Source: an uncultured Holophagaceae bacterium
GTDB taxonomy: Bacteria > Acidobacteriota > Holophagae > Holophagales > Holophagaceae
Direction: 5' to 3'
NCBI GenBank assembly: GCA_903937385.1
Contig: CAIZZF010000013.1
Location: forward strand, 62,001 to 126,000
DNA: 64,000 nt
This document shows positions 35,476 to 44,972 of the stretch, in pieces. The first letter of the stretch is position 1. Every line of letters starts with the position of its first letter. The position numbers and the translations under genes are program-made. The notes below the pieces were generated by a model, which saw only the letters and a program-made list of their open reading frames with translations, ran no database searches and was not told the DNA's origin.

Positions 35476-35582
35476 GCCGAGGCGCGGAGGGATGCGGAGA
35501 AAAGTGAAAGCAGTGGTCTTCTCTGCTTTGCTGAGCTTTCCTCCGCTTCAAGCTTCTTTGCCCTGAGTGCCCTCGGCGCCTC
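35476..35582. repeat. Imperfect extragenic palindrome
   Basis: Nested pairs GAGGCGC/GCGCCTC (35479-35485 with 35576-35582), GCGGAGG/CCTCCGC (35484-35490 with 35540-35546) and AAAGCAG/CTGCTTT (35507-35513 with 35523-35529) could fold into a long interrupted hairpin. It fills most of the gap between convergent genes and just touches the 3' end of the lytR-type gene. Confidence 0.5.
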
Positions 35583-36336
35583 AGACGTCCTCCCACAGCT
35601 CCCGAAGGCGCTGGTAGCCGGCGCGGCTGACGGGCAGGCGGGTGCCGTCCCGGAGGACCGCGTCGCGGTGCTCCTTCGTGTCCTGCTCCACCCGCACAAG
35701 GCGGTCGAGGTTCAGGATGTAACTGCGGTGGGTGCGGATGAAACGGGCCGGATCCAGCTGGGTCTCCAGGCTGGCCAGGGTCTGCTGCTTGAGGATGTTC
35801 CGGCCCTCGGTGCGCAGCAGCACGTAGTCGTCCTGAGCCTGCACCCAGTCCAGGCGGTCCAGGTGGATGACCGTGACCTTGGGGCCGTCCTTCACCACGA
35901 TGCGCTCCAGGGGCCGGCCCTGGCGGGCAGCGGCGGCCAGCTCCGCGGCGGGGGGCGGCGGCACGGCGGGCTGGGCGGCCACCAGCAGGCGGGCCTTGGC
36001 CAGGGCCGCGTCGAACCGCTCCTTCGAGAAGGGCTTGAGCAGGTAGTCCACGGCGTGGGCCTCGAAGGCCCGCAGGGCGTGCTGGTCGTAGGCCGTGACG
36101 AAGATGACCGCCGGGCGCTTGCCCTCCGCCTCGAGCAGCTCCAGCACCTCAAAGCCGTCCAGCTTGGGCATCTGGATGTCCAGGAAGATCAGGTCCGGCT
36201 GGTGCTGGGCCGCGGCCTTCAGGGCCTCGAACCCGTTGGCGCACTCCGCCGCCACGGTCACGTCCGGATGGGCATCCAGGTGCTGGCGCACCACGGCGCG
36301 GGCCAGGTCTTCGTCGTCGATGATCAGGGCTCTCAT
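35581..36336 (-). CDS. LytTR-family response regulator
   Basis: A 251-residue DNA-binding regulator: receiver domain (1-120) with Asp53 in FLDIQMPKLDG and Lys in LLKPFSKE, a Pro/Ala linker, and a LytTR domain (about 150-250) with DWVQAQDDYVLLRTEG and FIRTHRSYILNLDRL. It overlaps the upstream LytS-type kinase by four bases (ATGA) and is the last gene of a five-gene coupled operon with a LiaF-like protein. Such regulators bind direct repeats with beta strands instead of helix-turn-helix. The targets are unknown. Confidence 0.93.
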   Translation of the reverse strand: MRALIIDDEDLARAVVRQHLDAHPDVTVAAECANGFEALKAAAQHQPDLIFLDIQMPKLDGFEVLELLEAEGKRPAVIFVTAYDQHALRAFEAHAVDYLLKPFSKERFDAALAKARLLVAAQPAVPPPPAAELAAAARQGRPLERIVVKDGPKVTVIHLDRLDWVQAQDDYVLLRTEGRNILKQQTLASLETQLDPARFIRTHRSYILNLDRLVRVEQDTKEHRDAVLRDGTRLPVSRAGYQRLRELWEDV

Positions 36337-37397
36337 GGCTCGGTCTCCAGGGGAAAGACGAGGGTCACGCGGTGGGTTTCTTCCAGGCTGGTGGCCTCGA
36401 AGCGGGCGCGGCTGCCGAAGCGGCCCAGCAGCCGCTGGCGTACCTGCCGCAGGCCCAGTCCCAGGCCCTGCGGCGTGGGGGCGTCGGGGTCCCGGGGGTT
36501 CTCCACCCGCAGGATGACGTGGCCCTCCACCAGCTCCGTGGTGAGGACCAGGGTGCCGCCCTCGGGCAGGGCCGCGATGCCGTGCTTGATGGCGTTCTCC
36601 ACCAAGGGCTGGAGCAGCAGGGTCGGCAGCAAGGCCGGCTCCGTGGCGGGGTCCACCTGGAGTGCCAGTCGCAGCCTGGACCCGAAACGGATCTGCTCGA
36701 TGGCCAGGTAGGCCCGGGCCAGGTCCAGTTCCTCCCGCAGGGCCACCAGGCGGCGCTCGCCCAGGCCGAGGCTGCGGCGCAGGAACTCGGAGAGCAGCAC
36801 GCACATCTCCCGGGCGCGGACGGGATCCACAGCCGTCAGGGCCGACAGCGAGTTGAGGCTGTTGAAGAGGAAGTGCGGGTTCAGCTGGGCGCGCAGGGCC
36901 TTCAGCTCGGACTCCTGGGCCAGCAGCTGCAGCTCGGCGCCCTTGCGCTCCGCCTCCAGGGCGCGGGCCTGGGCCAGCATCAGGTAGCTGAGCGCCACCG
37001 AGGCCAGGTAGAGCAGGATGCCCAGGCCCGTGATCACCGGCAGGGCAATCTGCACCCGCTGGGGCAGGGCGCCCAGCCCTGGGAGCAAGGCCAGCAGCCG
37101 GGCCAGCAGCCAGGCCAGGCCCGCCCAGAGACCGCCCATGAGCAGGGCGGCAGTGCCCCAGGCGGCGCTCTGGGAGGCCAGGCCCTCGGCGGTGTTCTGC
37201 AGGGGCATGGCCCGGCAGAGATACCAAGTGCCCAGGAAGAGCAGCGCCCCCAGCAGGCAGAGGGGCAGGGCGAGGCTGGTGGCCTCCAGCCAGTTCCAGC
37301 CCTGGCTGCGGGCGATGCCTGCCAGCAGCAGCGCGATGGGCACCCAACCCAGGAGGTAGGTGCCCAGCCGGGCGCGGCTGACCAGGAGCGGGTGCAT
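36333..37397 (-). CDS. LytS-type membrane histidine kinase
   Basis: A 354-residue sensor kinase of the His_kinase (LytS/YehU) class. Four hydrophobic segments (about 12-30, 42-60, 82-108, 118-142) are followed by a coiled coil and the kinase core. The phospho-acceptor His is in AQLNPHFLFNSLN. The ATPase part has LVENAIKHG and GLGLRQVRQRL. No extracytoplasmic sensor domain is seen, so it may sense through the membrane or the LiaF-like neighbour. It overlaps the regulator gene by four bases and shares one base with the LiaF-like gene. Confidence 0.93.
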   Translation of the reverse strand: MHPLLVSRARLGTYLLGWVPIALLLAGIARSQGWNWLEATSLALPLCLLGALLFLGTWYLCRAMPLQNTAEGLASQSAAWGTAALLMGGLWAGLAWLLARLLALLPGLGALPQRVQIALPVITGLGILLYLASVALSYLMLAQARALEAERKGAELQLLAQESELKALRAQLNPHFLFNSLNSLSALTAVDPVRAREMCVLLSEFLRRSLGLGERRLVALREELDLARAYLAIEQIRFGSRLRLALQVDPATEPALLPTLLLQPLVENAIKHGIAALPEGGTLVLTTELVEGHVILRVENPRDPDAPTPQGLGLGLRQVRQRLLGRFGSRARFEATSLEETHRVTLVFPLETEP

Positions 37398-38104
37398 CAG
37401 GACTTCACCTCGGTGCCGCCGAAGAGGATGAGCCCCGTGATCACCAGGCAGGGGCGGCCCTCGGCGGGGCTGGGACCGTGGTGCGTGTTGTCGTTCAGGG
37501 CCCCGGCGATGGCCGTGGCGCGGTTGGCGATCTCCCAGCCCTCGGGCACCCGGATCTCGCCGCCGCCGAAGAGCACGAAGACATCAATGCGGGCCTGACC
37601 GGACTCCAGGGCCGCCTGCCGGAGGTCCACCTCGTAGCCGCCGAAGATGGCCGTGAGCTCGCCGCCCCGGAAGGACTGGGTGCCCATGCGCCGCTTGAAG
37701 CCACCGAAGATGGCCGTCCCCGTCAGGAAATCCTCGGACCGGGCCAGCTCCGGCGAAATGCCCCGGTGCTGCTTCAGCGCCTTGGTGACGATGAAGATGC
37801 CCAGGGCCACCAGCAGCAGCGGCCCCAGGGAAATCGAGTGGTCGCCGCGGTCCAGGACGCCGATGAGGAGCACCGTGCCGAGGATCACCAGCACCCAGCC
37901 GCCGGTGGAGCGGCTACCCTCCTGGCGCAGCTTGGCGATGCCCATGGCCACCAGGACCAGGGGCCAGAGGCGCAGGATGGCGTGGGCGTCAAGGATCCCC
38001 AGGGTCTCCAGGGTCAGGACCAGGCCCGCCACGATGATGGCCACGCCCAGCACCAGCTTGGGGCTGAAGGGGCTGGGGGCCTTGGGTTCGAGGGGGGCGT
38101 TCAT
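37397..38104 (-). CDS. LiaF-like membrane protein
   Basis: A 235-residue protein. Residues 1-115 hold about four short hydrophobic segments in two pairs (LVLGVAIIVAGLVL, LWPLVLVAMGIA, WVLVILGTVLLIGVL, GPLLLVALGIFIV). The C-terminal half is a soluble beta-helix-like domain with repeated FGG turns (AIFGGFKRR, AIFGGYEVDL, VLFGGGEIRVP). This is the layout of LiaF / cell-wall-active-antibiotic response proteins, which inhibit or tune envelope-stress two-component systems in Firmicutes. Overlap with genes on both sides suggests co-translation with the kinase and regulator that follow. Confidence 0.85.
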   Translation of the reverse strand: MNAPLEPKAPSPFSPKLVLGVAIIVAGLVLTLETLGILDAHAILRLWPLVLVAMGIAKLRQEGSRSTGGWVLVILGTVLLIGVLDRGDHSISLGPLLLVALGIFIVTKALKQHRGISPELARSEDFLTGTAIFGGFKRRMGTQSFRGGELTAIFGGYEVDLRQAALESGQARIDVFVLFGGGEIRVPEGWEIANRATAIAGALNDNTHHGPSPAEGRPCLVITGLILFGGTEVKS

Positions 38105-38532
38105 GGTTTCACCTGGGGCGTGTCGGGACCGGGTTCAGCATCCCAGGAATGGGGCGCCGGTGGGGGCTGGGGCGGATTTTTCGGGGGGCTGTCTGGCTTG
38201 GACTGGGGCAGGAGAGCTCGGAGGGTGACCACGATTCCGGCCCAGACCAGGCCGATGGGCCACCAGCGTTCCAGCAGCCCCCAGGGACCAAACTGCTGAA
38301 CGAAGCCGGCCGCGGCAAAAGCCAGCAGGACGTGGCCGCGGAGGGCAAGGGGGCCGTCCTGAACGAGCCTGGCGAGGCCCAGGGCGGCCAGGGCCAGAGG
38401 CCACCAGGCCAGCACCTGCCAGGCCTCGAACCACTGCAGCTGCTCGCCCAGGAGGATGATGCCCAGGGCGACCACGAGCAGGCCGAAGACGAGCTTGACG
38501 GTGGGCAAGGGCGGGCGGTCCGGGGTGCTCAT
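38101..38532 (-). CDS. Small DUF5668-like membrane protein
   Basis: A 143-residue membrane protein with four hydrophobic stretches (about 11-27, 37-51, 62-76, 86-104) and a Pro-rich hydrophilic tail. The paired LLVVALGIILLGEQL and WWPLALAALGLARL pattern is shared with the N-terminal half of the LiaF-like neighbour. ATG 38532 has AAGGAG eight bases upstream, which lies within the end of the preceding micro-ORF. It overlaps both neighbours by four bases. Function unknown; probably a partner of the LiaF-like protein. Confidence 0.78.
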   Translation of the reverse strand: MSTPDRPPLPTVKLVFGLLVVALGIILLGEQLQWFEAWQVLAWWPLALAALGLARLVQDGPLALRGHVLLAFAAAGFVQQFGPWGLLERWWPIGLVWAGIVVTLRALLPQSKPDSPPKNPPQPPPAPHSWDAEPGPDTPQVKP

Positions 38533-38636
38533 GGACGGAACTCCTTTCGGCCAGACACAAAGGGGAAGGTCAGCGCCAGGGAGGGCACCCACAGCAGCCA
38601 CCAGCCGTTTTCGATGAGCCACTTGAGCTGGACCAT
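38529..38636 (-). CDS. 35-residue single-membrane-helix micro-ORF
   Basis: First gene of the LiaF/LytTR operon. ATG 38636 is preceded by GGAAGGAG with eight bases of spacing, a better ribosome binding site than most genes here. The peptide has one Trp-rich hydrophobic segment (WWLLWVPSLALTFPFV) and a basic C-terminus. Its stop overlaps the next start (ATGA), and its last codons contain the next gene's ribosome binding site, so translation is likely coupled. It may be a regulatory small membrane protein or a coupling leader. Longer starts upstream run into repeat sequence and are unlikely. Confidence 0.65.
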   Translation of the reverse strand: MVQLKWLIENGWWLLWVPSLALTFPFVSGRKEFRP

Positions 38637-38769
38637 GGGGATCTCCTTCCGCATGTTCAAGCTACGGGCTAGACGCCGCCCCCAAGGCCAAGGATCGGTG
38701 AATAGCGGCCAGCCACCGGCGAAAGGCACGCCTGGGTCCTGCGTGGGGGAGGGGGAAGACAAGCAAAAA

Positions 38770-38856
38770 TTCACCACGAAGACGGGAAGACCACGAAGAA
38801 GAGCAAATGGGGGGTGTTCAGCCTGTCTTTCCTTTGTGGTCTTCCCGTCTTGGTGG
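38770..38856. repeat. Extragenic palindrome, CACGAAGACGGGAAGACC family (copy 1)
   Basis: The left arm TTCACCACGAAGACGGGAAG-ACCACGAAG (38770-38798) is identical over 29 bases to 48842-48870. The right arm (38832-38856) is a near-perfect complement, giving a long hairpin over about 87 bases. The gap 38637-38921 has no gene otherwise; the rest of it is the presumed promoter region of the LiaF operon and the 3' flank of the YigZ gene. Confidence 0.8.
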
Positions 38857-38921
38857 TTATGCCCTTTTCTTTTCTTCGAGTCCTTCTTGGTGGGCCTGTT
38901 CACGTACTCCAGGCCATCCGC

Positions 38922-39530
38922 TCAGTCCCAGTCGATGGCCCCGCCGCGGCTGCGCTCGCGCCAGGCGTGGTCGAGGGCGGGGACCAGCTCGGGAGGGCAC
39001 TGGAAGCGCAGCAAGGCGTCGGTGCCGTCGAAGGTCTGGTCCAGGGCTTCACAGGCGGGGAACGCGCCCAGCAGGGCGAAGGGCAGGTGGGCTTGGGCCG
39101 CGGGCACCCGGAGCGCGCCGCTGCGAAGGATGCGCACCTCCTCCCAGGCGCCGGCCTCTTCCGCCACGACCAGGGCCCCCTGGACGCCCTCCGTGTAGGC
39201 CCGCACCAGCCCCCCGGTACCCAGCTTGGTGCCGCCGTACCAGCGGATGCAGACCGCGATCAGGTCCGTGACCTGAGCCCCCTCCAGCACGGCCAGCATG
39301 GGCCGCCCCGCTGTGCCCGAGGGCTCACCATCGTCGTCAGCCCCGTGGGCCGTGACCGGCACGCCCTCGCGCCAGGCGCTGCAGTGGTGCGTGGCGTCGA
39401 AGTCCCGCTTGCGCAGCAGGGCCAGCACCGCCGCCCGCTCCGCCGCGTCCCTGGCCGGATGCAGCTCCGTCAGGAAGACCGAAGCCTTCTCCCGGAGGCG
39501 GTGGACCACGGTTTCCTTGAGCCGACGCAT
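38922..39530 (-). CDS. YigZ/IMPACT family protein
   Basis: A 202-residue protein of the UPF0029 (IMPACT) family. The N-terminal domain shows FLTELHPARDAAER, then DATHHCSAW and DDDGEPSGTAGRPML, and VCIRWYGGTKLGTGGLVRAY, all signature motifs. Eukaryotic IMPACT modulates the Gcn1/Gcn2 translation-stress pathway; the bacterial role is uncertain. ATG 39530 was chosen because the conserved N-terminus begins there; upstream codons read into the idh terminator palindrome. Confidence 0.9.
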   Translation of the reverse strand: MRRLKETVVHRLREKASVFLTELHPARDAAERAAVLALLRKRDFDATHHCSAWREGVPVTAHGADDDGEPSGTAGRPMLAVLEGAQVTDLIAVCIRWYGGTKLGTGGLVRAYTEGVQGALVVAEEAGAWEEVRILRSGALRVPAAQAHLPFALLGAFPACEALDQTFDGTDALLRFQCPPELVPALDHAWRERSRGGAIDWD

Positions 39531-39592
39531 GACTTCAGCATGGAGGGGTCGGCACGCAGAGGCAACCAACCCAACTGGAGTTGGCCTTCCTG

Positions 39593-39630
39593 CATGAGAA
39601 ACGGCCCGCCAAAGCGGGCCGTTTCTCATG
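39593..39630. terminator. Perfect palindromic terminator after idh
   Basis: A 17-bp perfect stem (39593-39609 with 39614-39630) with a 4-base loop lies 29 bases past the stop codon of the minus-strand isocitrate dehydrogenase. The GGGCCGTTTCTC side gives a short T tract. It separates idh from the yigZ gene. Confidence 0.8.
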
Positions 39631-39658
39631 ATCCGGGATGGGCATCCCGGAGAAGCAC

Positions 39659-42034
<2,376 letters not shown>

Positions 42035-42048
42035 TCACGCCTGCCAGA

Positions 42049-42984
42049 TCAAGCCAGCACGGGCATGGCAGCTCCCGAGGCAGCGCGGACCTGGCCCCGG
42101 GCCACGGCGAAGTCCATGCGGCCCAGGTTCACGCCCCCGAAACCCACCTGGAAGACCAGCGTCTCGCCCAGGGCCTGGGGCACCCGGGTGGGGGTCTCCA
42201 GGAAGGTGTGGCTGTGACCGCCGATGACGGCATCGATGCCCGCCACCTGGCCCGGCAGGTGGAGGTCGTCGGGCCCCGTGCCGTTCAGGTTGTAGCCCAG
42301 GTGGGAGAGCACCACCACCAGGTCCACCTTCTCGACCTCGCGCAGCCGCTTCACGATGGGCTTGAGGCTCTCGTAGGGATCGCGCCAGCTGATGCCCTCG
42401 TGGTTCTTGGGGGCCACCAGCCCGGCGAAGGCCACGCCGATGCCCGTGAGGCCGACCCGAACGCCGGGGAAGTCCTTCACGAGATAGGGGCGAATCCGCT
42501 TCTGCAGCGCCGGGGCGCCCTTGCAGTCGAAGTTGCAGTTGAGGAAGGCGAAGGGGGCATTGGCGTGCTGCAGCTGCTCCATGGCCTCCATGGCCTCGAC
42601 CAGCATCCCCACGCCGTTGTCGAAGTCGTGGTTGCCCAGGGTGCCGGCGTCGTAGCCCATCATGCGCATGAGCTGGTAGTCGAGGCGCCCCTTGTAGCGG
42701 TTGAAGTAGGGCGTGCCCTGGAAGGTGTCGCCGGCGTCCAGCAGCAGGACGGGGCCCAGCTGCTGGCGGAGCTGGCGCACCAGGGTGGCCCGGCGGGAGA
42801 CGCCGCCCAGACCGCTGATGGCGCCGTTGCCGGGGCCGAAGGGCTCGATGCGGGAGTGAGTGTCGTTGGTGTGCAGCAGGGTAATGCGGCCGGAGGCCGC
42901 AGCTGGTCCCTCCTGGGCCCGCAGGGGCACCTGGCTGGCGAGGGCGGCGGAGCCGAGAGAGGCTAGGAAGGAGCGGCGTTCCAT
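42049..42984 (-). CDS. Tat-exported metallophosphatase (5'-nucleotidase N-terminal domain)
   Basis: A 311-residue periplasmic calcineurin-like phosphoesterase. The signal reads ERRSFLASLGSAAL, a twin-arginine type. Metal ligands: HTNDTHSRIEP, LDAGDTFQGTP, LGNHDFDNG, VVVLSHLGYN and IGGHSHTFL. This is the catalytic half of UshA/5'-nucleotidase proteins; the C-terminal substrate-binding half is missing here and is encoded by the adjacent upstream gene. Probable substrates are nucleotides or UDP-sugars. The two genes are separated by seven bases on the same strand. Confidence 0.9.
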   Translation of the reverse strand: MERRSFLASLGSAALASQVPLRAQEGPAAASGRITLLHTNDTHSRIEPFGPGNGAISGLGGVSRRATLVRQLRQQLGPVLLLDAGDTFQGTPYFNRYKGRLDYQLMRMMGYDAGTLGNHDFDNGVGMLVEAMEAMEQLQHANAPFAFLNCNFDCKGAPALQKRIRPYLVKDFPGVRVGLTGIGVAFAGLVAPKNHEGISWRDPYESLKPIVKRLREVEKVDLVVVLSHLGYNLNGTGPDDLHLPGQVAGIDAVIGGHSHTFLETPTRVPQALGETLVFQVGFGGVNLGRMDFAVARGQVRAASGAAMPVLA

Positions 42985-42991
42985 GGGAGTC

Positions 42992-43786
42992 CTAGAGCTT
43001 CAGTTTCTTGTCGCGGATGGCTTCGAGGATCGGAACCGGCAGGGTGTAGCGACCCAGGGCCGGGGGCAGCAGCTCCTGCTTGGCCTTGGCCAGGGCAGCG
43101 CACTGGTCCAGCAGCATCTGGCGCAGGGTGATGCCCGTGGTGAAGGGCTTGCGCCCCTTCCGGAGCGTGGGGATGGAGTCACCGCCGCCGTAGAGGTAGT
43201 CCGTGGTGGCGACCCGCACGGTCTCGGCGGGATCGATGGCGCTGCCGTCCTCCCAGGTCAGGACGATGACCGGCTGCTCGGGGCTACCATCCACCCGGGC
43301 CTTCACGCCGGAGCAGGGCTCGCCGCCGCGGCGGACGATGCCTTCCTTGACCACCTGGATCACCTCGGCGCCAGTGAGCTCCACCACCACCAGCTCGTTC
43401 TCGAAGGGCATCATCTCGAAGATGTCGGCCACCTTCAGCAGGCCCGGCCGCAGGTTCGAGCGCAGCCCGCCGGCATTGGTGATGGCGAAGCGCACCGGCT
43501 TGCCCACGATGCCCTGGGCGGCGGTCCGCATCACATCGGCAACCCAGTAGCCCAGCAGGTTCTCCTCGCCCCGGCGGCCGCGCAGCAGTCCCTGGGGTGC
43601 CTGGACCAGGGGCAGGTCGAAGCTGGCCTTGATCTCCGCCGCCAGGGGATCAATCACCTTCTGGAAAGCGGGATCATCCGGGATGGTGGGTCCCAGGGGC
43701 AGGACCTGGGCCTTGCCCGTCGGGGCCTGGGCAGCCAGGGACAGGGTCAGGAGGGCGCAGAGCAGGGCGCTAGAGGGCTTGAACAT
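42992..43786 (-). CDS. Exported 5'-nucleotidase C-terminal domain protein
   Basis: A 264-residue protein with an N-terminal signal peptide (hydrophobic SSALLCALLTLSLAAQ). The body is a complete 5'-nucleotidase C-terminal domain: GYWVADVMRTAA, FAITNAGGLRSNL, the aromatic/Gly loop DIFEMMPFENELVV, and VATTDYLYGGGDS. This domain binds the nucleoside in UshA-type enzymes and is normally fused after the metallophosphatase domain. Here it is encoded just upstream of that domain as a separate gene. ATG 43786 was chosen at the start of the signal peptide; an in-frame ATG at 43819 would overlap the previous gene further. Confidence 0.85.
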   Translation of the reverse strand: MFKPSSALLCALLTLSLAAQAPTGKAQVLPLGPTIPDDPAFQKVIDPLAAEIKASFDLPLVQAPQGLLRGRRGEENLLGYWVADVMRTAAQGIVGKPVRFAITNAGGLRSNLRPGLLKVADIFEMMPFENELVVVELTGAEVIQVVKEGIVRRGGEPCSGVKARVDGSPEQPVIVLTWEDGSAIDPAETVRVATTDYLYGGGDSIPTLRKGRKPFTTGITLRQMLLDQCAALAKAKQELLPPALGRYTLPVPILEAIRDKKLKL

Positions 43787-44723
43787 CGCTGGCGGTTTCC
43801 TTGAGGTCGGCGCGGACATCCCGCACGACGGCGTCGTGGTTCCAGAAGTGCGCGGTGGTGCGCAGCAGCCAGCCCAGGAGCCAGCCGTTGAGGGTCGTGA
43901 CGGAGAGCTGCAGCAGCAGGAACAGCCAGACCCGGAAGGTGGTGCCGCCGCCCATGCGCCAGGCCAGCAGCAGCAGCAGGAAGGGCAGCAGGGCGCGGAG
44001 GGCGGCGCCGCCCGCGGCGAGGAGGCCCCACTGGACCGGGTGGTTCCACAGACGGAAAAAGGAGTCGGTCAGGTGGGCGCGATAGCCCCGGGTCAGGCCC
44101 ACGGCGCGGCCCAGGCGGCAAAGCCACCACTGCACATTCAGGGTGCTGAGCAGGGCCATCCAGAGCAGGGGCCGGGCGATGAGGGCGGCCCAGCCAAGGC
44201 CGTCAAGGCCCAGCCCGCCCGCCCAGGCCAGGCTGCGGTCGATGGCGTAGGCCGTGAGCCCCAGGGGCAGGAAGCCGATCAGGACTGTGTCCAGGGCCCC
44301 CAGCAGCCAGGAGCCCAGTCGGGCCTTGAGGCCCACGGCCTCGGCCTGCATGCGCCAGCCGCACCAGAGCACCACCACCAGGCCCAGTCCGAAGAGGTGG
44401 ACTGTTGGTGAGTTCACCAGCTTGTTCTGGATGCCGCCGTTCTCCCAGAGCTCCCAGAGGTCCCGGGCCGAGAGCTGCTCCCCCCAGTGGGAGGGCAGGG
44501 CGCTCCAGCCCGCGGCTCGACGCAGGTGCCCGGCCCAGCCTACGGCGGGGCCGAGGAAGACCAGCACCCAGCCGCCCATGAGGCCCCAACCCCAGGGCGT
44601 GAAACCGCCGGGGAAGGCCCGCTTCAGGAAGGCCCAGGGTCCCCGTGGCGCGAGGGACTCCTCGGCAAGGATGGTGGTGGGGCGTTCCTCGAGGTCCATA
44701 TCCGTCCGCGTGCAATCCCCCAT
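43770..44723 (-). CDS. Multi-spanning membrane protein of unknown function
   Basis: About 317 residues (ATG 44723) or 309 (ATG 44699). Roughly six hydrophobic segments, including GLMGGWVLVFLGPAVGWA, LFGLGLVVVLWCGW, LDTVLIGFLPLGLTAYAI, LLAAGGAALRALLPFLLLLL and FRVWLFLLLQLSV, with an acidic N-terminal tail and a short charged C-terminus. I do not recognise the family. It overlaps the start of the downstream 5'-nucleotidase-domain gene by 17 bases, so it is probably the first gene of that operon. It is divergent from the trp operon, whose promoter begins about 50 bases away. Confidence 0.7.
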   Translation of the reverse strand: MGDCTRTDMDLEERPTTILAEESLAPRGPWAFLKRAFPGGFTPWGWGLMGGWVLVFLGPAVGWAGHLRRAAGWSALPSHWGEQLSARDLWELWENGGIQNKLVNSPTVHLFGLGLVVVLWCGWRMQAEAVGLKARLGSWLLGALDTVLIGFLPLGLTAYAIDRSLAWAGGLGLDGLGWAALIARPLLWMALLSTLNVQWWLCRLGRAVGLTRGYRAHLTDSFFRLWNHPVQWGLLAAGGAALRALLPFLLLLLAWRMGGGTTFRVWLFLLLQLSVTTLNGWLLGWLLRTTAHFWNHDAVVRDVRADLKETASDVQAL

Positions 44724-44773
44724 CAAACCACACTTTCCGCGGATGCGCCGGGTGGGCGTTCCCGCGTGGACCC

Positions 44774-44803
44774 TTGACAGAACCCCGCTGGGCCGGGTTT
44801 GAT
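44774..44803 (+). promoter_or_regulatory. Predicted trp operon promoter
   Basis: A perfect -35 box TTGACA (44774-44779) and a -10-like TTTGAT (44798-44803) with 18 bases between. Transcription would start near 44810, at or one base before the leader-peptide ATG (44811), so the leader RNA could be leaderless. Placement of the -10 is by eye. Confidence 0.55.
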
Positions 44804-44810
44804 AGGGGCC

Positions 44811-44903
44811 ATGAAGCTGTCTGCCTTGTCCATCTACCAGGGCCTCCCTTCCGGGGGCAGCTGGTGGCGTACGGGCTCGGACGGCTCCCTGCGCGAGGCC
44901 TAG
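44811..44903 (+). CDS. trpL: trp operon leader peptide
   Basis: A 30-codon ORF with tandem Trp codons at positions 18-19 (TGG TGG, 44862-44867; peptide context GGSWWRTG). It lies just downstream of a TTGACA promoter and upstream of a strong terminator and trpE. In known attenuators, ribosome stalling at such Trp codons when charged tRNA-Trp is scarce changes folding of the leader RNA. The peptide itself is not conserved and has no other expected role. Confidence 0.85.
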   Translation: MKLSALSIYQGLPSGGSWWRTGSDGSLREA

Positions 44904-44935
44904 CGGCCGACGCCTTTCCGGAACCTCCGAGCCCG
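44872..44935 (+). promoter_or_regulatory. trp attenuator: antiterminator pairing
   Basis: CGGGCTCGGA (44872-44881), starting four bases after the second Trp codon, is exactly complementary to TCCGAGCCCG (44926-44935). The latter overlaps the 5' arm of the terminator stem (44930-44938), so the two structures exclude each other. This is the expected 2:3 versus 3:4 switch of a trp attenuator. A clear 1:2 partner was not resolved. Confidence 0.75.
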
Positions 44936-44962
44936 ACCCCACGGTCGGGCTTTTTTGTTTTT
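44930..44962 (+). terminator. trp attenuator terminator
   Basis: A 9-bp G/C-rich stem (44930-44938 with 44943-44951) with a CCAC loop, followed by TTTTTTGTTTTT. This is a canonical intrinsic terminator, 10 bases before the trpE start. Confidence 0.92.
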
Positions 44963-44972
44963 GGATGACCCC

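Noticed and set aside
38529-38903. Extended version (124 codons) of the micro-ORF
   Set aside because: The extra N-terminal part translates the CACGAAGAC repeat and has no ribosome site; the ATG at 38636 has a strong one.
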